DNA of 64,000 nucleotides, from the NCBI RefSeq assembly GCF_000698575.1, contig NZ_JFHD01000016.1:62001-126000 (forward strand), written 5' to 3'. This document shows positions 16,811 to 27,100 of this stretch, in pieces. Source of the stretch: Caballeronia zhejiangensis. GTDB lineage: Bacteria > Pseudomonadota > Gammaproteobacteria > Burkholderiales > Burkholderiaceae. Made by a program: the position numbers and the translations under genes. Under the pieces are notes generated by a model, which saw only the letters and a program-made list of their open reading frames with translations, searched no databases and had not been told where the DNA came from. Position 1 is the stretch's first letter. Every line of letters starts with the position of its first letter.

Positions 16811-17958
16811 ACGCCGCTTCCGCCGACCGTCCTCAAACTCTTCCATTGCCCTTGCTCGACCTGAAAGAGCGTGTATGGAGGCTTGATGAGATCGCCATAT
16901 GGATCGAACGAAATCTTGCCGGTCACGCCAGTGACGTTGACCTTCGCGAGCGCATCCACGATCTTGCCGCGATCGAGCGAGTTCGCATCGTGAATGGCCT
17001 TGATCATCGCGAGCGCAGCATCGTAGGCGAATGGCGCATATAGTTCGACATCCTGATTGAAGCGTGCCTTGTAGCGCTTGCCGAACTCCTGCGCGGAAGG
17101 CAGCTTGTCGAGCGCGGGACCGGGCTCGAGGTCCTGCGTGCCGTTGCCCGATGTGCCCGCGATCTGCAGGAACGCGTTGCTCTTCAGTGCGCCCGCGCCG
17201 AAGAGCTGCGTCGTCATGCCGAGCGAGCGCATCTGCTTGACGAGCATCGCGCCTTGTTCATCGAGTCCGCCGAAGAAGATCAGATCGACGTTCTGGCTCT
17301 TCATCGTCGTGAGAATCGCGCGGAAATCGACGGCCTTGTCGTTCGTGTATTCGCGCGCGACGACCTTGCCGTTGGCTTCCTTCACGCCCTTCTCGAAGGC
17401 ATCGGCGAGACCTTGCCCGAACGCCGTGCGATCGTCGATGATGCCGATGCGCTTCGGCTTCATCTGCTCGACGACGAAGCGCCCCGCCACCACGCCGCCC
17501 ACGCCATCGTGGCCCATCGTGCGGAACACGTTCTTGAAGCCCTGTTTCGTGAGTTGCGGATTCGTCGAGCCGGGCGTGATCATCGCGACATTCGCCTGGT
17601 GATAGACGGTCGATGCCGGAATGCTGCATCCCGAGTTGTAATGCCCGATCACGCCGACGATGCCGCTATCCACCGCTTTCTGCGCGACCTGAATCGCGAC
17701 GCGCGGATCGGCCTGATCGTCGTACACCTCCAGTTCGAACTTGACGGGCTTGCCGCCGACGATGGGATGCTTCGCGTTCTCTTCGTCGATCGCGAGTTGC
17801 GCGCCGTACTGCAAGTCCTTGCCGACGCGCGCAACCGGCCCGGTCAACGGTCCGACGAACGCGATCTTCACGACCTCGGGATCGGCGGCCCACGACATCG
17901 GCATGTACGCGGCAAGCACGCCCGCGGTCACGCCCGAAAGAAAGATACGGCGATTCAT
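16807..17958 (-). CDS. Periplasmic amine/amino-acid binding protein (LivK type)
   Basis: The 383-aa protein has a Tat/Sec-like leader (MNRRIFLSGVTAGVLAAY, cut near SWA) and the type I periplasmic binding fold of branched-chain amino acid receptors: KIAFVGPLTGPVARVGKDL, GVIGHYNSGCSIPAS, GIIDDRTAFGQGLADAFEKG. Its TGA overlaps the eutB ATG, so it is translated together with the lyase. No LivHMGF membrane or ATPase genes are nearby, so it is an orphan receptor. It may pass ligand to transport proteins encoded elsewhere or act as a sensor. Linkage suggests ethanolamine or a related amine as ligand (inference). Start 17958 is preferred because GAGGAG is 7 bases upstream; ATG 17964 is too close to it. 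Confidence 0.88.
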   Translation of the reverse strand: MNRRIFLSGVTAGVLAAYMPMSWAADPEVVKIAFVGPLTGPVARVGKDLQYGAQLAIDEENAKHPIVGGKPVKFELEVYDDQADPRVAIQVAQKAVDSGIVGVIGHYNSGCSIPASTVYHQANVAMITPGSTNPQLTKQGFKNVFRTMGHDGVGGVVAGRFVVEQMKPKRIGIIDDRTAFGQGLADAFEKGVKEANGKVVAREYTNDKAVDFRAILTTMKSQNVDLIFFGGLDEQGAMLVKQMRSLGMTTQLFGAGALKSNAFLQIAGTSGNGTQDLEPGPALDKLPSAQEFGKRYKARFNQDVELYAPFAYDAALAMIKAIHDANSLDRGKIVDALAKVNVTGVTGKISFDPYGDLIKPPYTLFQVEQGQWKSLRTVGGSGV

Positions 17959-17969
17959 GTTCATGCTCC

Positions 17970-19202
17970 TCAGTGAAAACGCGACGCGCGATAACTCGCG
18001 AGATCGAGTGGCGGCGAACGTCGCGCGATGAGATCGGCGACGATGCGTCCGCTCACGCCCGCGAGCGTCAAGCCAAGATGCTGATGCCCGAACGCATACA
18101 CGACGCGCTCGCTCGCCTTCGATGCGCCGATGACCGGCACGCCGTCCGGCAGCGTCGGACGAAAGCCCAGCCATTCGCGATCGGGCGTGCCGAGCGCGGG
18201 CAACGCGCGCTTCGACGATACGGTGACGAGATCGAGCAGCGCGCGATTGCGCTCCTCGATGAAACCCGCGAGTTCGACGGTGCCCGCGACGCGAATGCCA
18301 TCGCTCATCGGCGTCATGTAGAAGCCGCGCTCCGCCCAGCCGCACGGCCGCGATATGAGGTTCGATGCCGACGCATAACGGATGTGGTAGCCGCGCTCGG
18401 TATCGAGCGGCACGCGATCGCCACATTGCTGCGCGAATTCGCGCGAACGCGCGCCCGTCGCGACGACGACATGATCGAAGCGGCGCGCATCGCCCTCGAC
18501 GCGCAACGCGACGTCCTGCACGCCCGGCTCGATCGCGTCGACCTTCTTGCGTTCGAGTTGCGCGCCGCGCGCGGCGAGCCGCTCGTGCAAGGCCTGAAGA
18601 AAGCCCGCCGGATCGCTGAAATGCCAGCTATCGCGAAACAGCACGCCGCGCGCGAAAATCGGCGCGAGGTGCGGTTCGAGTTCGCGGATCGCGCCGCTGT
18701 CGAGCACATCGAAGCCGACGCCAAGCCTCTCGCGCAATGCCAGCGAATCGCGCGACGCGTCGAACGAAGCCGCGCTCGAATACAGATAAAGGCATTCGCG
18801 CGGCTTGACGAAGCGCTTCAAGGCATCGTCGTCGAGCAAGAGTGCATAGCCTTCCTGCGCACGCGACAACAACGCGGCCAGCGCCTGCGCGCTCGCTTCG
18901 AAATTCTTTTGTCGCGAGCTCATCAGAAAGCGCGCGAGCCACGGCGCGAGTTGCGGCAGATAACGCCAGCGCAATCTGAACGGACTATCGTTCGAGAAGA
19001 GAAAGCGCGGAATATCGCGGAATACGGACGGATTGTTCACCGGCACGCATCCGTATGGCGCGAACGTGCCCGCGTTGCCGAACGACGCGCCCTGCGCCAC
19101 GCCCGACGGATCGAACAGCGTCACGCTGTGACCGTCGCGCGTAAGCCAGGCCGCGCTCGCCATGCCGATGAACCCCGCGCCGATGATCGCCACGTTCGAC
19201 AT
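17970..19202 (-). CDS. FAD-dependent amine/D-amino-acid oxidoreductase (DAO family)
   Basis: The 410-aa protein begins with a dinucleotide-binding Rossmann motif (NVAIIGAGFIGMASAAWLTR) and shows the DAO/DadA layout, with a second FAD contact near VVVATGARSREFA and a C-terminal GHQHLGLTLAGVSGRIVADLI, the usual flavin-closing block. Relatives include D-amino-acid dehydrogenase and other amine dehydrogenases that pass electrons to the respiratory chain. The ATG shares a base with the upstream permease stop (TGATG), and the binding-protein gene follows 11 bases later. Its substrate in an ethanolamine operon is not obvious; an N-methylated or amino-alcohol derivative is possible (inference). Confidence 0.88.
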   Translation of the reverse strand: MSNVAIIGAGFIGMASAAWLTRDGHSVTLFDPSGVAQGASFGNAGTFAPYGCVPVNNPSVFRDIPRFLFSNDSPFRLRWRYLPQLAPWLARFLMSSRQKNFEASAQALAALLSRAQEGYALLLDDDALKRFVKPRECLYLYSSAASFDASRDSLALRERLGVGFDVLDSGAIRELEPHLAPIFARGVLFRDSWHFSDPAGFLQALHERLAARGAQLERKKVDAIEPGVQDVALRVEGDARRFDHVVVATGARSREFAQQCGDRVPLDTERGYHIRYASASNLISRPCGWAERGFYMTPMSDGIRVAGTVELAGFIEERNRALLDLVTVSSKRALPALGTPDREWLGFRPTLPDGVPVIGASKASERVVYAFGHQHLGLTLAGVSGRIVADLIARRSPPLDLASYRASRFH

Positions 19203-20629
19203 CAGTCCTGCCCCTTCCATGCGAGCCGATTGTCTTGCGACAGGAAGCCCGTCGCCGATTCGCTCTCTTCATGACGATGATGATGCTTCGCGGCGAAGAA
19301 GTACGCCGCCGATGCGGCCGCGAGGCTCGCGAGACTCGCCATCAGTTGCGGACGCAGTTCGTGGTCCGCGCCCATGGCCGCAAGCACACCGACGATCGCG
19401 ATCACGACGGCATACGACAGCCACGGGAAGAGCCACATCTTCAGCGTGAGACGCTCGGGCGCTTCGCGTTGAATGCGTCGGCGAATGCGGATTTGCGCCA
19501 GCGCCGTCGCGAGATAGACGAACAGCATCACCGCGCCCGATGCGTTCACGAGAAACAGGAACACGCCCTGCGGCGACACGATCGCGGCGACGATCGCCAC
19601 ATAACCGACGACGCTCGACAGCACCACCGCGAGACGCGGCACCTTGTTCGGCGTGAGCTCGAGCAGCGACTTCGGCGCATCGCCGCGTTCGGCGAGACGG
19701 AACAGAATGCGCGACGACACGTACAGGCCCGAGTTCAGCGCGGACAGCACGGCGACGAGCACGATCGCGTTCATGATGTCGGCGGCGTAGGGAATGCGCA
19801 TCGTCTCCAGCGCGGCGACGAACGGCGAGTGGCCCGTCACGATGCTGCCCCACGGCACGATGCACGCGATCAGGAACAGCGAGCCGACATAGAACGTGAT
19901 GACGCGCAGGATGACCGAGCGCGTCATCGCGGCGACGCTTTTCGCGGGATCGTCGGATTCGGCCGCGGCGATGGTCGCGATTTCCGCGCCGCCGACCGCG
20001 AAGATGACGGTCGGCACGGCGGCGAACACGGACATCGCGCCGAACGGCAGGAAGCCGCGATTGCCGGTGAGATGCGCCACGGCGCTGCCCGCGTGCCCGA
20101 AGCCGAGCAGATAGCCCGCGCCGATGGCGAGGAACACGATGATCGCCGCGACTTTGATCGACGCGAACCAGAACTCGAATTCGCCGTACGACTTGACCGA
20201 AAGCAGATTGATGACGGTCATCACGGACAGCAGCACGAGGCCGATGACCCAAACCGGCGCGGGTATCCAGCGCTGCAATATCGCCGCGCCGGCGACCGCT
20301 TCGACCGCGACGACGATCACCCAGAAATACCAGTACAGCCAGCCGCTCGTGAAGCCGGCCCAGTTGCCGAGGCCGATGCGCGCATATTCGGTGAACGAGC
20401 CGACGCCGGGCACGGCGAGCGCCATTTCGCCGAGCATGCGCATGACCATCAGCACCACGATGCCGGCGACGAGATACGACACGCACGCCGCCGGACCGAC
20501 GGTCGCGAGCGTCGCGCTGCTGCCGACGAACAGCCCCGCGCCGATGATGCCGCCGAGCGCGATCATCGTGACGTGCCGCTGACGCAGCGCGGAGCCTAGC
20601 TTCGGTTGCGAGGTTTCAGGCAAGGACAT
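19202..20629 (-). CDS. APC-family amino acid/amine permease
   Basis: This 475-aa membrane protein has 12 predicted helices and the amino acid transporter (AAT/GABA permease) signature: RHVTMIALGGIIGAGLFVGS, FTSGWLYWYFWVIVVAVEA, and SALNSGLYVSSRILFRLAERG. It resembles GabP/ProY-type permeases more than the ethanolamine-specific Eat group, though placement with eutBC makes ethanolamine or a related amine a plausible substrate. It is the first gene of the minus-strand operon. The ATG at 20629 is preceded by GGAGATTCCCCG-type sequence. Divergent to the MocR regulator. Confidence 0.9.
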   Translation of the reverse strand: MSLPETSQPKLGSALRQRHVTMIALGGIIGAGLFVGSSATLATVGPAACVSYLVAGIVVLMVMRMLGEMALAVPGVGSFTEYARIGLGNWAGFTSGWLYWYFWVIVVAVEAVAGAAILQRWIPAPVWVIGLVLLSVMTVINLLSVKSYGEFEFWFASIKVAAIIVFLAIGAGYLLGFGHAGSAVAHLTGNRGFLPFGAMSVFAAVPTVIFAVGGAEIATIAAAESDDPAKSVAAMTRSVILRVITFYVGSLFLIACIVPWGSIVTGHSPFVAALETMRIPYAADIMNAIVLVAVLSALNSGLYVSSRILFRLAERGDAPKSLLELTPNKVPRLAVVLSSVVGYVAIVAAIVSPQGVFLFLVNASGAVMLFVYLATALAQIRIRRRIQREAPERLTLKMWLFPWLSYAVVIAIVGVLAAMGADHELRPQLMASLASLAAASAAYFFAAKHHHRHEESESATGFLSQDNRLAWKGQD

Positions 20630-20712
20630 CGGGGAATCTCCTGCGGACAAAGATCGGATGAATCGGGAAGCGCGGGATGAGACACGCACCAGACAAACTC
20701 TGATCCTAGAAT

Positions 20713-20755
20713 CACACAATATTTTTTTGTGTGCAATTAAAAGCGCGGTTGTGTG
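20713..20755. promoter_or_regulatory. Candidate MocR operator: three TTGTGTG elements
   Basis: The intergenic region between the permease and the MocR gene contains CACACAA at 20713-20719 and TTGTGTG at 20727-20733 as an inverted pair. A second TTGTGTG follows at 20749-20755, exactly 22 bases (two helical turns) after the first. MocR regulators such as GabR, TauR and PdxR bind repeated short elements in the divergent promoter region, so this arrangement is a good operator candidate controlling both the operon and the regulator gene. Confidence 0.55.
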
Positions 20756-20909
20756 GTGCCGGTATTTTCCCTGAGGGGAGGATGGAGCGGCTCTTGCAGA
20801 GGCGTTTCAGTCCTTATACGGACACTGCGTCGGCCATGCGCTGGGTTAGAATCGGCAGACTTCCGCACAAATCGCGGACAAAGCAATGTTTGTATGGAGA
20901 CACAGATTC

Positions 20910-22319
20910 ATGGCTTCCGACAAGGATCAGGCGCTGAGCGCAAACGGCGAAGCCGACGGCACGACGAGGCGATCGACCTATATCGAGGTGTCGAGCTCCA
21001 TCGAGAAGGAAATCCGCAGCGGCATGTATCCGCCGGGCAGCCGTCTGCCGCCGCAACGGCAACTGGCGAGCGAACTGGGCATCAACGTGTCGACGGTGTC
21101 GCGCGCGTACAAGGAGTTGCAGCTGCGCGGCCTCGTGATCGGCAGCAAGCGGCGCGGCTCGCTCGTCACGGGCGGCGCGATGCCGAGCGTCGAGATGCCG
21201 CCTGCGAGCACGGGCAGCTCGGTCATCGATCTGACGGTGAACCGGCCCGCGACCGGGGAATTCCTCGCGTGCCTCGCGCGCACGATGGGCGAACTGCCGC
21301 GCGATCCGCGCTTTGCGCAATTGCAGGAATATCAGCCGCCGCAGGGGCCGTCATGGGCGCGCGCGGCCGGTGCGCGCTGGATGAGCGCGCCGGGTTTCGC
21401 GCCGACGGCGGATCAGGTCGTCGTGACGAGCGGCGCGCAGCACGGGCTGTATGCGGTCCTCAACAGTCTGATCGGCACGGACGGCGTGATTCTCGCGGAT
21501 CAACTCACGTATTACGGGCTGAAGGCGCTCGCGCCCGTCTTCCAGTTCGAGATCGTGGGCATTCCGAGCGACCGCGACGGCTTGCTGATCGACGAGGTCG
21601 AGCGCGTGTGCAGGCGCGTGCCGGCGAAGGCGATTTTCACGGTGCCGAATCTGCAGAATCCCACGGTCACGACGATGAGCCTGGAACGGCGCATGGCGCT
21701 CGTCGATGTCGCGCGGCGGCATGGCGTCGCGATCATCGAGGACGACGTGTACGGGCCGCTCGTCGCGCAGCGTCTGCCGACGCTCGCGAGTCTGTGCCCC
21801 GAACTGACGTATCACATCTCGGCGACGTCGAAGATCCTAGCGCCCGGCTTGCGGCTCGGTTATCTGCTAAGCCCGCAGGACAACGCCGCGCTATGTGCGG
21901 AGGCCGTGCGTACGACGGCGTGGATGCCCGCGCCGCTGTCGATGCTGATCGCGACCGTCTGGATCGAGGACGGCACCGCGCAGCACATCATGAATGCGCA
22001 GCTCGCGGAAATCCGCGCGCGGCATGATCTCGCGCGCGAACTGCTGCCGCAGGAATTCCTGCAATCGGATCCGGCGTGCATGTTCGTGTGGTTGAAGCTG
22101 CCGCTGCCGTGGCGCGCGGACGATTTCGCCGCGAATGCGAAGGCGCGCGGCGTCGTGGTGATGCCCTCGTCGGCGTTCGCGGTCGACCGGTCGGAAATCG
22201 AGCATGGGGTGCGCGTGAATCTCGCGTGCGCGGAAAGCCGCGATCAGCTCGTCAGCGGATTGCGGATGCTGGCGGGAACGTTGAGAGACCGGCCGCGGGC
22301 GCTGTTCGGGCATTTGTGA
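20910..22319 (+). CDS. MocR-type (GntR-HTH / aminotransferase-fold) regulator
   Basis: The 469-aa protein has an N-terminal GntR winged HTH (about residues 22-90: SGMYPPGSRLPPQRQLASEL, NVSTVSRAYKELQLRG) fused to a class I aminotransferase-like domain. The PLP-binding lysine is present in HISATSKILAPGLRLGYL, and the Asp that contacts the pyridine nitrogen lies in AIIEDDVYGPL. MocR proteins sense PLP or PLP-amine adducts and control amine metabolism, which fits the divergent ethanolamine operon. The start at 20910 has a weak GGAGA about 10 bases upstream; an ATG at 20886 would add 8 residues. Confidence 0.9.
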   Translation: MASDKDQALSANGEADGTTRRSTYIEVSSSIEKEIRSGMYPPGSRLPPQRQLASELGINVSTVSRAYKELQLRGLVIGSKRRGSLVTGGAMPSVEMPPASTGSSVIDLTVNRPATGEFLACLARTMGELPRDPRFAQLQEYQPPQGPSWARAAGARWMSAPGFAPTADQVVVTSGAQHGLYAVLNSLIGTDGVILADQLTYYGLKALAPVFQFEIVGIPSDRDGLLIDEVERVCRRVPAKAIFTVPNLQNPTVTTMSLERRMALVDVARRHGVAIIEDDVYGPLVAQRLPTLASLCPELTYHISATSKILAPGLRLGYLLSPQDNAALCAEAVRTTAWMPAPLSMLIATVWIEDGTAQHIMNAQLAEIRARHDLARELLPQEFLQSDPACMFVWLKLPLPWRADDFAANAKARGVVVMPSSAFAVDRSEIEHGVRVNLACAESRDQLVSGLRMLAGTLRDRPRALFGHL

Positions 22320-22327
22320 TTCCGACT

Positions 22328-22352
22328 CGCCGCCGGAAAGCGCACGGCGGCG
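22328..22352 (+). terminator. GC-rich hairpin after the MocR gene (possible terminator)
   Basis: A 7-bp stem (CGCCGCC with GGCGGCG) with an 11-base loop lies 9 bases after the stop codon. There is no T-run, so it may be a weak or Rho-assisted terminator, or simply GC-rich DNA. Confidence 0.3.
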
Positions 22353-22855
22353 GCGTCACGGCGCCCAAGTCAGGATATCGACATTTCGGTTCGGCGTTGC
22401 ATTTATCGTCACGATGAATCCGACGGCTCGCTAAGCCATCCATACCTTCCCCGCCGATTCAGCACGCCAGTTCAGTAATTGCTGCGCATCCCGATCCACA
22501 CCATTCAGTCAAAATGCCGATAAACGCTATGGCGTTTTCATCCGAGTTCAGCTATTAGTAGACTCGTCACGCACGTCACGCCACTCGGTGGCGAACCAAG
22601 AGCATCTCTCTGGCTATAACTCGACCGTCAAAACCGGAGGCAGCTACGCCACATTACAAGCATCAGGCTCGCGCTCGCTGACGTCGCCCTAAGTCCTGTC
22701 CCGCGCGATTTCATCGCATGGCGCAGGCGCACCGGAAATGCGCACGCTTTGCGGGCGCATCCGCCTAAACGCACACCGCGAGCATTGTCGTGGCGAGGCG
22801 CTCTGTTGGCGCGTTCGCTCATCAACGATCGGCCATCCCAACGGGGGAGGCGCCC
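22353..22855. other. Intergenic region upstream of the efflux operon
   Basis: About 500 bases without a credible gene on either strand. It should carry the promoter of the adaptor-pump-OMF-pqi string. No regulator gene is encoded next to the pump, unlike most RND operons, and I see no clear operator palindrome here. Confidence 0.5.
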
Positions 22856-24118
22856 ATGGCGTTCGTGTCGGAACACGTACTGGACTGCTGCTCGTTCGCT
22901 CCACCTTCGCGCTCCATGCGCGCGCTGCGCGTGGGCGCGATCGCCGCGCTCGCGTCGCTCTCGCTCGCGGCGTGCAAGAAGCCGGCGCCGCCAGCGCAGA
23001 AGCCCGCCGTCGATGTCACCGCCGTGACTGTCACGGCGCAATCGACGCCCGTCGACTTCGAATTCACCGCGCAGACGCAAAGCTCGCGCGAGGTCGAAAT
23101 CCGCGCGCGCGTCGACGGCTTCCTCGAAAAGCGCATGTACACCGAAGGCGCGCTCGTCTCGGCCAACCAGGTCATGTTCCTCATGGACAAACGGCCGTTC
23201 GAGGCCGCGCTGCAGACGGCCAAAGGCTCGCTCGCGCAACAGCAGGCGCGGCTGCTCGTCACGCAGCAGAATCTCGCGCGCGTGAAACCGCTCGCCGCGA
23301 TGAACGCATTGAGCAAGAAGGATTTCGATGACGCCATCGGCAACGAAAAGAGCGCCGAGGCCGCCGTCATCGCCGCGAAAGGCGAAGTGCAGACCGCCGA
23401 ACTGAATCTCAGCTACACGACGATCCGCTCGCCGCTCAAGGGCCTGTCCAGTTTCGCGCGCATCCAGGAAGGCAGTTACGTGACGCCGACGCAGGGCGGC
23501 CTGCTCACCTACGTCTACCAGCTCGATCCGATGTGGGTGAACTTCAGCATCTCGGAGAACGAACTGCTGGGCTATCGCGAGCAGATCAAGAAAGGCGAAC
23601 TGCGCTTTCCGCCCGACAACAAGTTCGATGTGACCGTCATCCAGGCCGACGGCTCCGTCTTTCCGCAAACCGGTCGCATCGACTTCACGAATCCGGCGTT
23701 CAGCACGGAGACGGGCACGTTCCTCGTGCGCGCGGTGTTCGCGAATCCGCAAGGCACGTTGCGACCGGGACAGTTCGTCAAGGCGCGCGTGGCGGGCGCG
23801 GTGCGACCCAACGCGATTCTCGTGCCGCAACGCGCCGTGCTGCAGGGCGCGAAGAGTCACTTCGTGTGGGTGCTCGACGAACAGTCGAAGCCGCATCAGC
23901 GCGTCGTCGAAGTCGGCGAATGGCACGGCGACGACTGGTTCATCACGAACGGCCTGAAGGCGGGCGAACGCGTCATCGTCGATGGCGCGATACGCGTCGG
24001 CGCGGATACGCAGGTTCGCGTCGTCGCCGCACCGGCCGCGGGCGGCGCGGCGGCATCGGGCGCGCAGGAGGCGTCGCTCGGAGACGCGAAGAACGCAAGC
24101 GGCGGGACCGAAAAGTGA
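22856..24118 (+). CDS. RND efflux periplasmic adaptor (membrane fusion) lipoprotein
   Basis: This HlyD/AcrA-type adaptor of about 420 aa has a lipoprotein signal (ALASLSLAACKK). The biotinyl-lipoyl half-motifs follow (EIRARVDGFLEKRMYTEGALV and LNLSYTTIRSPLKGL), with an alpha-hairpin between them and a beta-barrel plus membrane-proximal domain after (GTLRPGQFVKARV). The ATG at 22856 has GGAGG at 6 bases; a shorter start at 22916, nearer the signal peptide, has no ribosome site but would give a more normal leader. The pump gene follows after 43 bases. Codes for the bridge between inner-membrane pump and outer-membrane factor. Confidence 0.93.
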   Translation: MAFVSEHVLDCCSFAPPSRSMRALRVGAIAALASLSLAACKKPAPPAQKPAVDVTAVTVTAQSTPVDFEFTAQTQSSREVEIRARVDGFLEKRMYTEGALVSANQVMFLMDKRPFEAALQTAKGSLAQQQARLLVTQQNLARVKPLAAMNALSKKDFDDAIGNEKSAEAAVIAAKGEVQTAELNLSYTTIRSPLKGLSSFARIQEGSYVTPTQGGLLTYVYQLDPMWVNFSISENELLGYREQIKKGELRFPPDNKFDVTVIQADGSVFPQTGRIDFTNPAFSTETGTFLVRAVFANPQGTLRPGQFVKARVAGAVRPNAILVPQRAVLQGAKSHFVWVLDEQSKPHQRVVEVGEWHGDDWFITNGLKAGERVIVDGAIRVGADTQVRVVAAPAAGGAAASGAQEASLGDAKNASGGTEK

Positions 24119-24161
24119 AGTGATTTGATCTGACGACAAGCACGTCGCGCGGAAGAGGCCA

Positions 24162-27100
24162 ATGAACATTTCACATTTCTGCATTGACCGTCCGATTTTC
24201 GCGTCGGTCATTTCGATCATCATCACGCTGGGCGGCGCGCTGACCATGCTCGCGCTGCCCACCGCGCAGTATCCAGACATCACGCCGCCGCAGATCACGA
24301 TCTCCGCGACTTATCCGGGCGCGAGCGCGGATGTGGTCGCGAACAACGTCGCCGCGCCGATCGAGCAGCAGGTCAACGGCGCGGACAACATGATCTACAT
24401 GAGCTCGTCCAGCTCGTCGACGGGCAATCTCACGATCAACGCGTACTTCCAGATCGGCACGAATCCGGAACTCGCACAGGTCGACGTGCAGAACCGCGTG
24501 AACCTCGCGCTGCCGCAACTGCCGCAGTCGGTGACGGCGCAGGGCGTGCAGGTGCAGAAGAAGTCGCAGGCGTTCATGATGGTCATCGCCATCTATTCGC
24601 CCGACGAGCGCTATGACGCGACGTATATCGCGAACTACGCGAACGTGTACGTCCTCGACGCGTTGAAGCGCATTCCGGGCGCGAACCAGAGCGCGATCTT
24701 CGGCACGCCCGATTACGCGATGCGCATCTGGCTCAAGCCCGACCGCATGGCGCAGCTCGGCATCACCGCCGCCGACGTGCAACGCGCCGTCGCCAATCAG
24801 AACCAGCAGTTCGCGGTCGGCCGTCTCGGGCAATCGCCGACTGGCGCGCCCGTCGAACAGTCCTTCGCGGTGACGACGACGGGCCGCCTCACCGAGCCTG
24901 CCGAGTTCGAGAACATCATCATCCGCGCGCAATCGGGCGGCGCGGCGATCGTGCGTCTGAAAGACGTGGGACGCGCGGAGCTGGGACAAAAAGACTATTC
25001 GATCCGCAGCCGCTTTCAGGGCAAATCGGCGACGGTGCTCGCGGTGTATCAGCAGCCTGGCGCGAACGCGCTCGATGTGTCCAAGCAGGTGCGCGCGTCG
25101 CTCGCGGAAATGAAGAAGACGTTCCCGCAGGGCATCGACTACGAAATCGCGATGGACACGACGGAGTTCACGCGCGCGTCCATCTCCGATGTGGTGCATA
25201 CGTTCTTCGAAGCGGTCGTGCTGGTCGTGATCGTCGTGTTCGTGTTCCTGCAAAGCCTGCGCGCGACGCTCATTCCGGTGCTCGCGGTGCCGGTGTCGAT
25301 TGTCGGCACGTTCATGGGCATGGAAGCGCTCGGCTTCTCCATCAACATGTTGACGCTGTTCGGCATGGTGCTTGCCATCGGCATTGTCGTGGACGATGCG
25401 ATCGTCGTGATCGAGAACGTCGAGCGCAACATGACGGTGCACAAGCTCGATCCGAAGACCGCCGCGAAGAAGGCGATGGACGAAGTGGCCGGGCCGGTCG
25501 TCGCCATCGTGCTCGTGCTGTGCGCGGTGTTCGTGCCGGTGGCGTTCCTCTCCGGCATCACGGGGCAGATGTACAAGCAGTTCGCCATCACGATCGCGAT
25601 ATCGGTGGTGATATCGGGCCTCGTCGCGCTGACCTTGTCGCCCGCCCTCGCCTCCTTGCTGCTCAAGCCGGGACATCACGAGAAAAAGGGCTTTTTCCGC
25701 TGGTTCGACAATCAATTCGCGCGCATGACGCGGGGCTACACGCACCTCGTGCGGCTCGTCATCAAGCGTTTCGCGATCGCGCTGCTGCTCTTTGTCGGCA
25801 TGATCGCGCTCGCCGTCATGATGATGCGCGACATTCCGACGGCGTTCCTGCCGCCCGAGGATCAGGGCTATCTGCTCGGCGCCGTCATCATGCCCGATGC
25901 CGCGTCGCTCGACCGCACCGGCGCCGTGTCCGACCGCGTGACCGAATACTTCATGAAACAGCCGGCGGTCGGCAGCATCACGACGGTCGATGGCTTCTCC
26001 ATTCTCGACAGCCAGAACAAGAACAATTCGTCGACGTTCTTCGTCGGCTTCAAGAGTTTCGAGGATCGCTATACGTCGGCGAATATCCGCACGCAGAACG
26101 CGCGCGCCGTGCTCGTCGATGCTTACAAGCATCTCTCGCAGATTCGGGAGGGCATCGTCGTGCCGCTGAATCCGCCGTCGATTCCGGGCCTCGGCACGAC
26201 GGGCGGCACCGAAATGTGGATTCAGAGCAAGGGCGACGCGACCATCGCGCAGTTCGCCGGAATCGTCGACGATTTCGTCGCGAAGGCGAAAGCGCGGCCG
26301 GAACTGACGGGCGTGACGAGCACGTTCAACGCGTCGTCGCAGCAACTGCTCGCCAACGTCGACCGCGACAAGGCCGAAACGCTCGGCGTGCCCGTCGAGG
26401 ACGTCTACAGCGCGATGCAGACGATGTTCGGCTCGCTGTACGTGTCGCAGTTCAATCGATCGAGCCGCCTGTGGCAGGTGATTCTCCAAGCGGAGCCGCA
26501 GTATCGGCTGAAGCCCGACGATCTCACGCAGATTTTCGTGAAGAGCAAGAGCGGCGAGATGGTGCCGCTCAAGTCCGTGGTCAATACGAAGTACGTGACC
26601 GGTCCCGATCTCATCACGCGCTTCAACAACTTCCCCGCGGTGAAGATCACGGCGAACGCCGCGCCGGGCTACGCGTCGGGGCAAGTGATCGCGGCGCTGG
26701 AAGACATCGCGAAGGACTTGCCGAGCGATTACGGCATCGGCTGGAGCGGCGAGGCTTACGAGGCGAAACAGTCGGGCAGTTCGTCGGCGCTCGTGTTCAT
26801 ATTCGGCCTCATCATGGTCTTCCTGATTCTCGCCGCGCAGTACGAAAAGTGGAGCCTGCCGTTCGGCGTGCTGATGGCGGTGCCGTTCGCGATCTTCGGC
26901 GCGCTGCTCGCGATCCTCTTGCGCGGCCTGAACAACGACGTGTACTTCCAGATCGGTTTGACGATGCTCGTCGCACTCGCCGCGAAGAACGCGATTCTCA
27001 TCTTCGAGTTCGCCGTGCTGAATCGCGAGGCGGGCGCGTCGGTCTACGACGCCGCGATGACCGCCGCCGAAGAGCGCCTGCGCCCGATCGTGATGACTTC

